IMG/VR virus record: IMGVR_UViG_3300025087_000001
Location: 62,001-126,000 of that record
Reading direction: 5' to 3' (one strand)
DNA from: a virus
DNA length: 64,000 nucleotides
In this document: piece after piece, positions 23,703-32,051 of the stretch
Position numbering within the stretch: the stretch's first letter is position 1
Layout of the letters: each line of letters begins with the position of its first letter
The notes under the pieces: model-generated
The model's input: only the letters and a program-made list of their open reading frames with translations
Database searches by the model: none
What the model was told of the DNA's origin: nothing
Made by a program: the position numbers and the translations under genes

Positions 23703-23912
23703 ATGAAAGATGAAAAATGGACTAAAATTGAGCTTCTAGAAGGCCAGGCTAGGTCATACATGCTTATAGCCAAAGCAATGCAAAATAAGGGTTGTTTTGA
23801 TATCGCAGTGACTTATATTAATCAGGGCATAGAGTGTTGTAATCTAGCTATTAGCATGAAAGAAAAAGAAAATGAAAGAACTAGTACTTTTCAATATGAT
23901 TTGGTAGCCTAA
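23703..23912 (+). CDS. Small helical protein, 69 residues
   Basis: Predicted two-helix protein with a TPR-like segment (SYMLIAKAMQNKGCFDIAVTYINQGIECC). The ATG at 23703 is set by the GGAGAG site; its ribosome site is partly hidden in a hairpin. First gene of a unit that continues into membrane proteins. Function unknown. Confidence 0.6.
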   Translation: MKDEKWTKIELLEGQARSYMLIAKAMQNKGCFDIAVTYINQGIECCNLAISMKEKENERTSTFQYDLVA

Positions 23913-23923
23913 AGGAGATAAAA

Positions 23924-24169
23924 ATGAGCTTACCTTTAATTAAAGATTCTAAGGGAGATCCTTCTGTAACCATGACAGCTTTTGTTTTAGGATTTATTGT
24001 GGTCTGTATTAAATTGTTATTATCTGGATTAACCATCAAGGGTTTTTCTTTTGCGGTCTTTACTGGAGTAGACTTCTCAGCATCGGTATGTGCCTTAGGT
24101 GGGGTATACGTTTTAAGAAGAAATACCGATCCAACAAATAAACAGGATAGTACTAATGTTAAACCTTAA
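23924..24169 (+). CDS. Two-pass membrane protein, possible holin
   Basis: 81 residues with two hydrophobic segments at about 17-37 and 44-65 and a polar, charged C-terminus (NTDPTNKQDSTNVKP). Size, topology and neighbours (another membrane protein and a spanin-like gene) fit a holin, but no holin family is recognised. AAGGAG site. Confidence 0.5.
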   Translation: MSLPLIKDSKGDPSVTMTAFVLGFIVVCIKLLLSGLTIKGFSFAVFTGVDFSASVCALGGVYVLRRNTDPTNKQDSTNVKP

Positions 24170-24179
24170 GGAGTAAATT

Positions 24180-24464
24180 ATGATAGAGTGGTTAACAAAT
24201 TTATGGAATAAAAATAGAGTTTTGTTTTATGTTTTTTTACCCTTAGTAGCTTTTGGTTTTATTGTTAAGTTAGTGTTAGATTATAATTCAGGTAAAGCTA
24301 CTGATACTATTAATAATACCCAACAGACAGATAACACGTTGGCTCAACAACAAGCTTCGGCTACTGGAGCCGCAAGTGTACATCAAGAAAACGCTCAAGG
24401 TATTCAAAATCAAATAAACAGTAGTAATAATTCAGAAGGAGATGTAAATTGGCACAAAAAATAG
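24180..24464 (+). CDS. Single-pass membrane protein with Gln/Asn-rich tail
   Basis: 94 residues: a membrane segment at about 15-33, then a flexible tail rich in N, Q, T and S. Coupled to the holin-like gene upstream; its 3' end contains the ribosome site of the TTG-started gene that follows. May be an accessory lysis or virion membrane protein. Confidence 0.55.
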   Translation: MIEWLTNLWNKNRVLFYVFLPLVAFGFIVKLVLDYNSGKATDTINNTQQTDNTLAQQQASATGAASVHQENAQGIQNQINSSNNSEGDVNWHKK

Positions 24465-25096
24465 GCAGAATATGGCTTAGTTCTGATTTGCACGAAAAAC
24501 ACAAAAATATTTTGAAGTACTGTCCTAACCGTAAGTTTAGTACTATAGAAGAAATGGACAAAGCAATTAGGGATCATTGGTTTAAAATCGTAAAACCAGA
24601 AGATACAATCATAATTGTAGGGGACTTTACTTTTGGTTCTAGCGATTATCCAGATATTCACGATAGGCCAGGAAAAAAAATACTTGTGAGGGGTAATCAT
24701 GATAGATCATCTAGCAGAATGTTATCCTTAGGTTTCGATTGGGTTTGTGAAGAAATGACAATTAAAATACAGGGCCGTTTGGTTAAAATTAGTCATTTGC
24801 CTTATCTCAAGTACTATATCAATATGAAAACTACGCCCGAATTAGAAGGGGCTTTTGATTTAGATAAGGTAAGGTTTAAAGATTTAATGCCCATAGATAA
24901 TGGCAATATATTGATTCACGGTCATGTTCATTCTTTAGAAAAAGTAAAAGACAATATGATCCATGTGGGGTGGGATGCTTGGGGAAGATTTGTTAGTGAA
25001 GATGAGGTAGCTAGTTTAATCTCAAAAATAGAAAATAAGGAGAAAGAAAATGAAAAAAATAATAATAGTATTATTAACAATGTTTCTGAGTTTTAA
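24449..25096 (+). CDS. Metallophosphoesterase, TTG start
   Basis: 215 residues with the calcineurin-like metal-binding series: SSDLHEKH (D13, H15), GDFTFG, RGNHD, and GHVHS near 160. It would hydrolyse phosphomonoester or phosphodiester bonds with two metal ions; the substrate is not evident. A phage enzyme of this kind could degrade signalling nucleotides or nucleic-acid ends. TTG at 24449 is the only start that keeps the first motif intact and is seven bases behind AAGGAG. The C-terminus is a charged tail (KEKENEKNNN). Confidence 0.85.
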   Translation: MAQKIGRIWLSSDLHEKHKNILKYCPNRKFSTIEEMDKAIRDHWFKIVKPEDTIIIVGDFTFGSSDYPDIHDRPGKKILVRGNHDRSSSRMLSLGFDWVCEEMTIKIQGRLVKISHLPYLKYYINMKTTPELEGAFDLDKVRFKDLMPIDNGNILIHGHVHSLEKVKDNMIHVGWDAWGRFVSEDEVASLISKIENKEKENEKNNNSIINNVSEF

Positions 25097-25430
25097 TTGC
25101 TTAGCTGAGTGTCAATGGTCAGCAATAGTAGAAACAAAAGACGGGTTTCTTTATCCCAAAAACTGTCATTTGAAGGTGGGTAAACTTGTTGAAGAAAGTA
25201 AGCTAAGGGAACAACAGGTTCAAGAACTTAATAAGTCCATAGAATTAAAGGACTTGACTATTAAAATAGCCGACGAAAGAATTAAGAACTGGAGAGATAC
25301 TAGTTATGAATTAGAAGAAAGAGTTATGAAACAAAAACGTTGGTCAACCTACAATGATTATCTATACTTTGGTGGTGGGGTTGTTTTAACAATTTTAAGT
25401 GGTTGGGCTATTGGCCAAGCCGCTAAATAA
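25050..25430 (+). CDS. Possible unimolecular spanin: N-terminal signal, coiled coil, C-terminal transmembrane segment
   Basis: 126 residues. N-terminal signal sequence MKKIIIVLLTMFLSFNC with Cys17 in a poor lipobox, a periplasmic coiled-coil region (about 48-85), and a C-terminal transmembrane segment at about 103-122. This topology is that of u-spanins, which link outer and inner membranes and fuse them at lysis. The weak lipobox makes the call tentative. It overlaps the end of the metallophosphoesterase gene and meets the leftward virion cluster tail to tail (8-base overlap). Confidence 0.5.
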   Translation: MKKIIIVLLTMFLSFNCLAECQWSAIVETKDGFLYPKNCHLKVGKLVEESKLREQQVQELNKSIELKDLTIKIADERIKNWRDTSYELEERVMKQKRWSTYNDYLYFGGGVVLTILSGWAIGQAAK

Positions 25431-25917
25431 GGTCGTTGTTTTGGAGTGTTTTTAAAACGATATAAACATCTTTTGGCTGTATTATATCCAATGGCTTGTC
25501 AAAAACAAGTCCTTTAAATTTTTCTAAAATATCTCCTGCCAATTCAGAACAAACAAATCCTTCATCTCCGTCTAGTAATTTTTCGCTTCTAAAAACATTG
25601 GCAAGTATATTTTTTATACTATACGGTTTTCCAGCATTATCCACCATATATTGCATCATTTTAAGGTATTGCTCGTCACTGATTTCTATTTCAAATTCCT
25701 CAACAACATGAACGTGCTTATAAAATAAAACACTACCGATATAGTTAACCTGTGTTCCACTAGCCTGATATATAATCTCTCTTTGGATAGATAATGAAGA
25801 GAATTTTACATACACATGAGAATATCGAGTAAATCCCTGTTTAGCCCTTATTACCCAACTAAACCAAGGAAAAGCTTTTCCCTTAGGTCTTGAGAATCCT
25901 ATTATCATTTTTTTCAT
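25423..25917 (-). CDS. YiiX-like permuted NlpC/P60-type cysteine peptidase
   Basis: 164 residues. RYSHVYVKF places the catalytic histidine at H34 and GDEGFVCSEL places the cysteine at C123, the reversed His-then-Cys order of permuted NlpC/P60 (YiiX/LRAT-like) enzymes. In such families the target is an amide, thioester or lipid-linked bond; in a virion cluster it could be a cell-wall-active protein or a fibre processing factor. The ATG at 25917 has an AAGGA site; the gene follows the fibre-linked protein. Confidence 0.7.
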   Translation of the reverse strand: MKKMIIGFSRPKGKAFPWFSWVIRAKQGFTRYSHVYVKFSSLSIQREIIYQASGTQVNYIGSVLFYKHVHVVEEFEIEISDEQYLKMMQYMVDNAGKPYSIKNILANVFRSEKLLDGDEGFVCSELAGDILEKFKGLVFDKPLDIIQPKDVYIVLKTLQNNDLI

Positions 25918-25919
25918 AA

Positions 25920-26309
25920 TTATCCTTGTAAGTATTTCAAAATCTTGGATTTCCAAGAATCAATAAGACCTTGCGTTACAAACCCTTCAGGTTGTTTTTG
26001 GCACAATCTATAATAAGCTGTTGGAAAAGCGCCTTCTTTTATTCTAGTTAATACATCTGCATAATCATCAAACATCTGATCTGATTGTTCTAATGTAATT
26101 CCTGCTGTGGTATTTGTAGAATATAAATCTATTAACAATGGGGTAGCTACAGATTGAAAGTATTGGATTCTATCATTTATCTTTAGTGTAATTTCTTCTA
26201 ATTCCTTACAATAACACATTCTCAAACAGTCTTTATTTGGATTATCCATATCAACAATAATTTGTTCTAAATGTGTAGGAGATAATATGGTGATCCCATT
26301 TACAATCAT
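25920..26309 (-). CDS. Unknown virion-cluster protein directly after the tail fibre
   Basis: 129 residues, helical with several cysteines early (CLRMCYC). Start shares a base with the fibre stop (TAATG) behind GGAAGG. Position suggests a fibre assembly or adhesin-associated protein, but no family is recognised. Confidence 0.55.
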   Translation of the reverse strand: MIVNGITILSPTHLEQIIVDMDNPNKDCLRMCYCKELEEITLKINDRIQYFQSVATPLLIDLYSTNTTAGITLEQSDQMFDDYADVLTRIKEGAFPTAYYRLCQKQPEGFVTQGLIDSWKSKILKYLQG

Positions 26310-29300
26310 TAAGCTACCTTCCATAACTGAAATACAGAATTTGTTTGAACAGTAATTGCACCGCCAGTTTCACTTCTAAATTGTATAGCAATAGTACCTG
26401 GAGAGGAAATAGTAAATACACCATCTCCAATAACTATTTGATTAGTATTAGCTGCTGGAAAAGTAGTAGAAGAAACATCGTCTGTCGGTGAAGTTTGGTC
26501 ATAAACATATGCTTGATCTGTGCCATTTCCTGACTGTGGAAGGTGCCATTTTGCTCCTACTGAGCCTATACTAGCCGTACCTACTCCTAATCTAAAACCA
26601 CTACCTGTTTGTGTTGCAACGCTTTGTGCTATTACAATAGCTTTGAATGTGTATGTCCCTATAGCAAGAGATGGGGTGGTAAGTTGAACTATACTTTCAT
26701 AAGTAATTACTGTAGATGCTTGCGTTGTAGATGTAACCAATGCTTGCATATTATCAAGTTTTGTCTTGTCAGTACTAGACATAAAACCATTAGCACTTGT
26801 AGTGGCAACAGCATGGTGAGTAGTAACTGTTTGGTCTCCATGATTATGTACATGATCAGAAAGAGCAAAACTAGCAGCACTTCCTTTAGCGTTTGCGGAA
26901 CCTACGGAGCTTACAGTAGCAGTGGGAATATTATGAATATGATCTGCCCTAGCTATATTGGCGCTAGAACCTTCTGCATTGGCTTGATCTGGAATCTGAC
27001 TAGATACAACACCAGCGGTTAAGGCATGAGAGTGGTTTGATCTCGCCAATGAATTTGCATTACCCTCTCCATTAGTGGTAGATAAGGTTAAATTTGTTGT
27101 TGGAGCTGCTGTAGTTAAGGGATCTCCACCATTAGGAAGGTGTCTGGATTGGTGTGTTTCAATGGTAACACCGTTAACTGTTCCAGCATTAGTGATATTA
27201 TTAGTTCCCATGTCTAAAGTACCAGCCATAGCCCTACCACCAGAGACTAAGAAATAATGAGTATGGTCATCGGCTGTCAAACCAGTTAAATCACCATGAT
27301 TCGATACTGCACTTAAATTACTAGGTTTAAAACCTAATCTAGGTCTCTCATCAGAAATTTGCTCTAAATTTACTTCTCCGCCTTGAGTAATTATTGTAGC
27401 TATTAAGACTATAGAGTCTGTTATGTGAGATGGGGGTATAGGAATACCAGCGTTTGTAGCTAAAACTAAACTTGCGTATTTATTTTGAGAATAAACAAAA
27501 AGATATTTTTCATTAACCCCATCCCCAACCAAGTATAATGAATGTTTGGCAAATTCACCAGCACCCAAATCAGCTAAAGTACCACTACCGTCATCGTACT
27601 TATCATTAATTGTAGTTACATTATCAATATGGTGATACCCAGTTGTTGCTGTTTTATAATATTGAATGAAAGGTACAGATGTACCTCCAGAAGGGTTAAA
27701 AGTTAATGTTCCAAAATAATATTGACCATTAGATACATCTAATTGTCTTGGAGTTGTGGTGTTTTCAGAGACAATACTACCAGAAACAAAGATACCGCCA
27801 AATGCAATCCTTAGCATATCCTCAACATTATTGCTCATTTGTTTCATAATTATGGGAGACTGAGCAACGATGTCAAAATCTGTAGTATCAGACAACACTC
27901 TTCCTAAAAAAATGTTATTCAAGGTATTAGGCTGACTAGATGATTGAGAAACAACTGAGTTTGTATTGATATATATATAAGATTCTGATAAAGCTGGTAC
28001 TATAAGCGTAGTATCCTCCCACATAATCTCTTTAATAAAATTGCCAGTAGAATCAATTAAAAATCCTGATCCAGCAGCAATATCTACCTCTCTTTCTCCA
28101 CTTCCAACTGTTAATTCTCCTCCATATATTAAACCAACAGTAGCCTCTTCACGAACCAATTTACTTAAATTAATAAGTCTATCGTATCTATCTCCTTGAT
28201 ATATGCTTTGTAATACAACCTGTCCAGCATCGTTTCCACCAGAAATATTTAAAGCAAAACTTGAACTTTCATCAACTGATATTTTCTCTTTGTGAGCAGA
28301 GCCAGAGCCAAATCCTGTTGTACCAGGATGATCTATTAAATAATCATATGAAATGCAATTTATATCTCCTAAAAACTGAATTACAGGGGCACTACCTTGA
28401 TTTAATGTATTAATTCCTATATTAAAACCTTCTACGCCTATACCACTACTCCTTAAAACAGCACCATCAGATACTTTAGCAAAAGTACCTAAACCACTAT
28501 ATTGTGCTGATAACGCCGTAGATAAAATGAATTGAACACCTAAGCCAGAAATATCAATACCAACTGGTGATCCACTTGTATTAGTATTACTCATATTTGT
28601 ATTAATAACACTTATAATAGAAGGATATGCTGGATTTCCAGCCCCAACAATTTTAAAGCAAGTTGTCCAATCTGTTCCAAAGGTACAATCATTGAATAAT
28701 AATTGACCAACACCACCTAAACTAGAATCTAAATTTACTAAAGTTTCTCCACTATCAATTGTGCATCGGGATATCGTCATCGAATCAAAAGAAGCTGAGC
28801 CATAAAGTTGTATTAATTTTCCACCTACACCTGAAGTTCCAGTAAGTGTCAAATTAGAAATGTAACCTCTGGGGATACCTGTAATTGCCGTACCCGTAGA
28901 TGTATTGCAAGAAATTATTGTATTTTTTTCGCCCGCACCTTCTAAGCTTATACCTTCTTTAAAAATCAAGGGATTTTCTGTAAAAGTTCCTGGCCCAATA
29001 GTGATAAGATACCTATTTGAATTAGATGAGTCTACTATCGCATCTAAAGCATCTTCTATAGAAATAAAATCTCCACCTTTTTTTGCAACCGTAACTATCT
29101 TAGTATCTCGATTGGTTATGAAAAATACAGAGTCCGAATCAATATTTGCTTTACTATATTCCATATAGCCGGAATAGTATCCAACTGTATTTGCGTTATC
29201 TATATCTAAATTCAATGTGCAATTACGAAATTGAGTTCCGGTTAGTATTATACTAGCCCCAGTTCCAGAAGTGTCCGAGCAGACACCCTTATCACAATTA

Positions 29301-30100
29301 TTGAATACTATTGAGTTTCCAAATAGCGAAGCACCATCTGTAACTAATATTCCACAATTGTTTGTGTTGCCCGATATGGCAGCCCCTATGATCTCTAATG
29401 AAGAGTTAACGCCCTCTAAATGTATTTCTGGGCTAGTTCCGGTTCCGGTAGGATAAGTATAAAAATTCTCTAGATTACAAAACGCATAATTTCCACCAGA
29501 AGATGTGATTTTTACAGCATTTGTATAAGAACCACTCATATCTACATATTCTAAATAAAATTCTTGATCTCCACCACTAGCATCAATTAGAACCCCAATA
29601 TCACAATTATAAAAAGATATTTTGTGTATTAGTGCCCATTCAGAATTTCCAGTACGAATAACACCGGCATATCCAGAGGCAGTATTTTTTATAGATAAAA
29701 ACGATAGGGATGCTCTTTGACCTTGTAAGTCAAACACACTATGTGCCCCACCATCACTCACAACTATTGTAGATATATTATCAAATCCAGTAACCACTAC
29801 TCCGTCTGGAACAACCAACAAAGGTTCTACGAATTCCCCAGGACCAACCATAACGACATATGGATTAGTAATGCTTGAATCTATTATAGAGTCTAAAGCT
29901 GCTGAGATTGTAGTAAATTCTCCGCCAACTTTAGCAACAGTGATTACTTTAGGGTCGTTAATATTAGCGCCATAGTAAGATACTAAGCCGTTCTCATCAA
30001 TAGAGGCTAACTGTTTTGTAGTAGAGTCTACAAAAACCTTTGTTTTCCCTAAAGCAGCAGCACTAGGTGGAATTTTATTTCTAAATCTAATTTCGCTCAT
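26309..30100 (-). CDS. Tail fibre / adhesin with two beta-helix domains and HxH metal sites
   Basis: 1263 residues. Two related pectate-lyase-like right-handed beta-helix segments begin near residues 55 (VAKVGGEFTTISAALDSIID) and 337 (VAKKGGDFISIEDALDAIVD), so the domain is internally duplicated. The middle resembles a fibre shaft. Towards the C-terminus are SNHSHAL, ADHIHNI and SDHVHNH repeats, the HxH pattern that binds iron in the needle-like tip of long tail fibres, followed by GFMSSTDKTKLDNM, common in fibre proteins. It probably recognises the host surface; the beta helices may be polysaccharide-binding or degrading. GGAG site before ATG. Confidence 0.85.
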   Translation of the reverse strand: MSEIRFRNKIPPSAAALGKTKVFVDSTTKQLASIDENGLVSYYGANINDPKVITVAKVGGEFTTISAALDSIIDSSITNPYVVMVGPGEFVEPLLVVPDGVVVTGFDNISTIVVSDGGAHSVFDLQGQRASLSFLSIKNTASGYAGVIRTGNSEWALIHKISFYNCDIGVLIDASGGDQEFYLEYVDMSGSYTNAVKITSSGGNYAFCNLENFYTYPTGTGTSPEIHLEGVNSSLEIIGAAISGNTNNCGILVTDGASLFGNSIVFNNCDKGVCSDTSGTGASIILTGTQFRNCTLNLDIDNANTVGYYSGYMEYSKANIDSDSVFFITNRDTKIVTVAKKGGDFISIEDALDAIVDSSNSNRYLITIGPGTFTENPLIFKEGISLEGAGEKNTIISCNTSTGTAITGIPRGYISNLTLTGTSGVGGKLIQLYGSASFDSMTISRCTIDSGETLVNLDSSLGGVGQLLFNDCTFGTDWTTCFKIVGAGNPAYPSIISVINTNMSNTNTSGSPVGIDISGLGVQFILSTALSAQYSGLGTFAKVSDGAVLRSSGIGVEGFNIGINTLNQGSAPVIQFLGDINCISYDYLIDHPGTTGFGSGSAHKEKISVDESSSFALNISGGNDAGQVVLQSIYQGDRYDRLINLSKLVREEATVGLIYGGELTVGSGEREVDIAAGSGFLIDSTGNFIKEIMWEDTTLIVPALSESYIYINTNSVVSQSSSQPNTLNNIFLGRVLSDTTDFDIVAQSPIIMKQMSNNVEDMLRIAFGGIFVSGSIVSENTTTPRQLDVSNGQYYFGTLTFNPSGGTSVPFIQYYKTATTGYHHIDNVTTINDKYDDGSGTLADLGAGEFAKHSLYLVGDGVNEKYLFVYSQNKYASLVLATNAGIPIPPSHITDSIVLIATIITQGGEVNLEQISDERPRLGFKPSNLSAVSNHGDLTGLTADDHTHYFLVSGGRAMAGTLDMGTNNITNAGTVNGVTIETHQSRHLPNGGDPLTTAAPTTNLTLSTTNGEGNANSLARSNHSHALTAGVVSSQIPDQANAEGSSANIARADHIHNIPTATVSSVGSANAKGSAASFALSDHVHNHGDQTVTTHHAVATTSANGFMSSTDKTKLDNMQALVTSTTQASTVITYESIVQLTTPSLAIGTYTFKAIVIAQSVATQTGSGFRLGVGTASIGSVGAKWHLPQSGNGTDQAYVYDQTSPTDDVSSTTFPAANTNQIVIGDGVFTISSPGTIAIQFRSETGGAITVQTNSVFQLWKVA

Positions 30101-30101
30101 C

Positions 30102-30353
30102 TTATTCTCCTAAAATCACACATTTACCTTCAATATCTAACACACCTTCAATATCTATAGCCTCATCCACTATCATTTGTTGGCCAGCAGGTATAGTAAT
30201 AATACTATCTTCATCAACAACGTCATAAGAAAAATTATCTATCGACGCCTCTTCTATAGCATCTTGAACGTTATCTGACTCCATACCGTTTGTACTATTA
30301 TCAAAAGGGGTCTCAATAGCTGTTTGTATTTTTTGTTTTCCACCTGTTTTCAT
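30102..30353 (-). CDS. Small fibre-associated virion protein
   Basis: 83 residues. Contains ESDNVQDAIEE, a motif that marks junctions in many phage fibre proteins, followed by a beta-rich end. Lies between the large fibre gene and another virion protein with one-base gaps. Probably a fibre network component. Confidence 0.6.
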   Translation of the reverse strand: MKTGGKQKIQTAIETPFDNSTNGMESDNVQDAIEEASIDNFSYDVVDEDSIITIPAGQQMIVDEAIDIEGVLDIEGKCVILGE

Positions 30354-30354
30354 A

Positions 30355-31065
30355 TTATCCCCAAATTATAATTCTATAACTAGTATTTGCCAAATTAGTC
30401 ATAAGTTTTATATTGGTGCAATTAGCTGGTAAAAAAATACTCTCTCCGCTCATTAAAGCTAAATAAACCACCCCATCCAAACTATATTTAATTGCGTCAT
30501 TAATTCCATTTGGTAAATCAGGATCTCTAGTACTAGGACATTCTAAGAAAAAGAATCTAATATTATTTCCTGAAGTGTGTGATATATTAACAACAGTAAT
30601 ATTGCTTATTATTAGTCCGGTATATGATTCGGATATGGAGTTATCTACGACTGGATTGACTGATATTGGATTGTTATTGTTATAAAATCTACCCCACTCA
30701 TCAACTTGGATAACTCTTTTAGCAACAGTAGGCTCTTGCTCATAGATTGCAGCTTCACGATCATTTAAAACTGGTGTAGATTTTCTTTGTTCTTCTGCGC
30801 TAATAGAACTAAACTTAGCTAATGTATAATTAGTTAAATCAGTTCTGGTATTGAAATCTTTATCTCTAGGTCCAACTAAAAGTGTGGTAGGCGATAAGAC
30901 TCTTTTAACTTCAAGAGTTAGTGTGGTTTCACCAATTGCTGTAATTTTAACGGTTTGCTTTACTTTGAAGCCACTAGTGGAAGATATTATGACGGTTCCG
31001 TTGGCGTTTCCATCTACTATAAATACTTGAGGCCCCACTTGAAGCCAAGTCTTTTCAAACGCCAT
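30355..31065 (-). CDS. Virion protein, possible baseplate or fibre connector
   Basis: 236 residues, beta-rich with an N-terminal domain (about 1-85) and a C-terminal domain (about 140-236) that looks like a receptor-binding or fibre attachment jelly-roll. Starts behind AGAGG. No family recognised by name. Between the holin-like coiled-coil gene and the fibre genes. Confidence 0.6.
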   Translation of the reverse strand: MAFEKTWLQVGPQVFIVDGNANGTVIISSTSGFKVKQTVKITAIGETTLTLEVKRVLSPTTLLVGPRDKDFNTRTDLTNYTLAKFSSISAEEQRKSTPVLNDREAAIYEQEPTVAKRVIQVDEWGRFYNNNNPISVNPVVDNSISESYTGLIISNITVVNISHTSGNNIRFFFLECPSTRDPDLPNGINDAIKYSLDGVVYLALMSGESIFLPANCTNIKLMTNLANTSYRIIIWG

Positions 31066-31096
31066 CCCAAACCTCTAAGAACTGACCCTTCAGTTC
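31066..31096. other. Second hairpin in the spacer
   Basis: GAACTGA-AGGG-TCAGTTC on the minus strand, a perfect 7-bp stem, lies just downstream of the terminator and before the next gene. It may protect the mRNA 5' end. Confidence 0.4.
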
Positions 31097-31122
31097 CGAA
31101 AAAAGCCCTACTTAAAGGGCTT
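31097..31122 (-). terminator. Rho-independent terminator
   Basis: Minus strand AAGCCC-TTTAAGTA-GGGCTT followed by a run of T. The left arm overlaps the stop codon of the coiled-coil gene at 31121. Confidence 0.75.
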
Positions 31123-31486
31123 AAATTACTTTAAAATAAGATAGAACTTTAAATATACCGGCTATGACCCCTGTCGTAACTGTTATAATACCAGCTATTT
31201 TAACATACTTACCGTACATCCAACTTTTAAATTTATCTGGTTCTTTTAATTTATCTATTTCTGAATCTATTTCTTTTTTAGACTTTTCAAAATCTTCTTT
31301 CAATATCCTTAATGCTTCACGATTTTGGATAACCCCTTCTTTATGTTCTTTAAGATCTACCGTATTTACTTTAACTTCTTCACGAATAAAATTCAAAGCA
31401 GCACTCTGATAACTTAACTCATCGCCGTGTCGTCTTTGTTCGTCTCTAACTTCTTTCAGTAAATCGTAAAGCACTTGGTTATCCAT
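31121..31486 (-). CDS. Coiled-coil protein with C-terminal membrane segment (XhlA-like)
   Basis: 121 residues: charged coiled coil over about 5-85 and a hydrophobic segment at about 97-117 with a short tail. This layout resembles XhlA-type hemolysin/holin partners. The ATG at 31486 follows AGGTGG. It lies between tube and fibre genes and ends in a terminator, so it may be a virion-side or lysis-regulating protein. Confidence 0.55.
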   Translation of the reverse strand: MDNQVLYDLLKEVRDEQRRHGDELSYQSAALNFIREEVKVNTVDLKEHKEGVIQNREALRILKEDFEKSKKEIDSEIDKLKEPDKFKSWMYGKYVKIAGIITVTTGVIAGIFKVLSYFKVI

Positions 31487-31507
31487 TTTATCCACCTATA
31501 AATATAA

Positions 31508-31963
31508 TTATGGAAGATTAGATGCGCCAGCAGATTCGTCTTGGGAATCCGAGCTTTCGTCGAAGTGCTTTAGGCCCAAATAAGTAACTTGAATTCTAGA
31601 CGTTGCTTTTGCATTTACCCCAGTAGCGTAATTAACAGGTACACAACCAATAACGGTCATAATGGGTTTTTCTGGGTGCTGTCTATCAACTATAGAAATA
31701 GTTACACCTTCTAAGTTTAGAAGATCTTGAAGTTTCGGTACTTTAGGAAGTATATGACCACCATTGCCAACTATTCTAAATCCAGAACAATTAACAGTAA
31801 TAGCTTCGTAACTTGTCAGAGCAATCTCAGCAGGACTAAATCTACCTAAAATATGAATTGCCTCTGCACCGTGATTAACCGCCCAATTACAACTATCAAA
31901 AAGACCTACGGTTACGTTATCAACTTTTATTACAGCCGATGGTCCAACTAATACTTTACCCAT
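31508..31963 (-). CDS. Tail tube protein
   Basis: 151 residues. VLVGPSAVIKVDNVTVGLFDSCNWAVNHG at the N-terminus and the beta-rich rhythm through PEKPIMTVIGCVP fit tail tube proteins that line the myovirus tail. Sits downstream of the sheath gene (with an endonuclease between), as expected, behind its own candidate late promoter and a GGAG site. Confidence 0.7.
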   Translation of the reverse strand: MGKVLVGPSAVIKVDNVTVGLFDSCNWAVNHGAEAIHILGRFSPAEIALTSYEAITVNCSGFRIVGNGGHILPKVPKLQDLLNLEGVTISIVDRQHPEKPIMTVIGCVPVNYATGVNAKATSRIQVTYLGLKHFDESSDSQDESAGASNLP

Positions 31964-31988
31964 ATCTAAACTCCTTAAAATATTAAGT

Positions 31989-32003
31989 TAAAGATTGTTA
32001 TTT
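31989..32003 (-). promoter_or_regulatory. Candidate late promoter before the tail tube gene
   Basis: Minus strand AAATAACAATCTTTA, 26 bp before the tube ATG. It separates the tube from the inserted GIY-YIG endonuclease gene, so tube expression does not depend on reading through it. Confidence 0.6.
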
Positions 32004-32051
32004 AAAGTCAATTATACGTTTAAGATTACCTTTCTTAGTTGTTTTTGTTAA

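Noticed and set aside
26609-27022. Plus-strand open frames antisense to the fibre, sheath and acidic proteins
   Set aside because: They have low-complexity shadow products (Ser/Leu-rich opposite acidic genes), no ribosome sites and no coupling; the minus-strand genes are supported.
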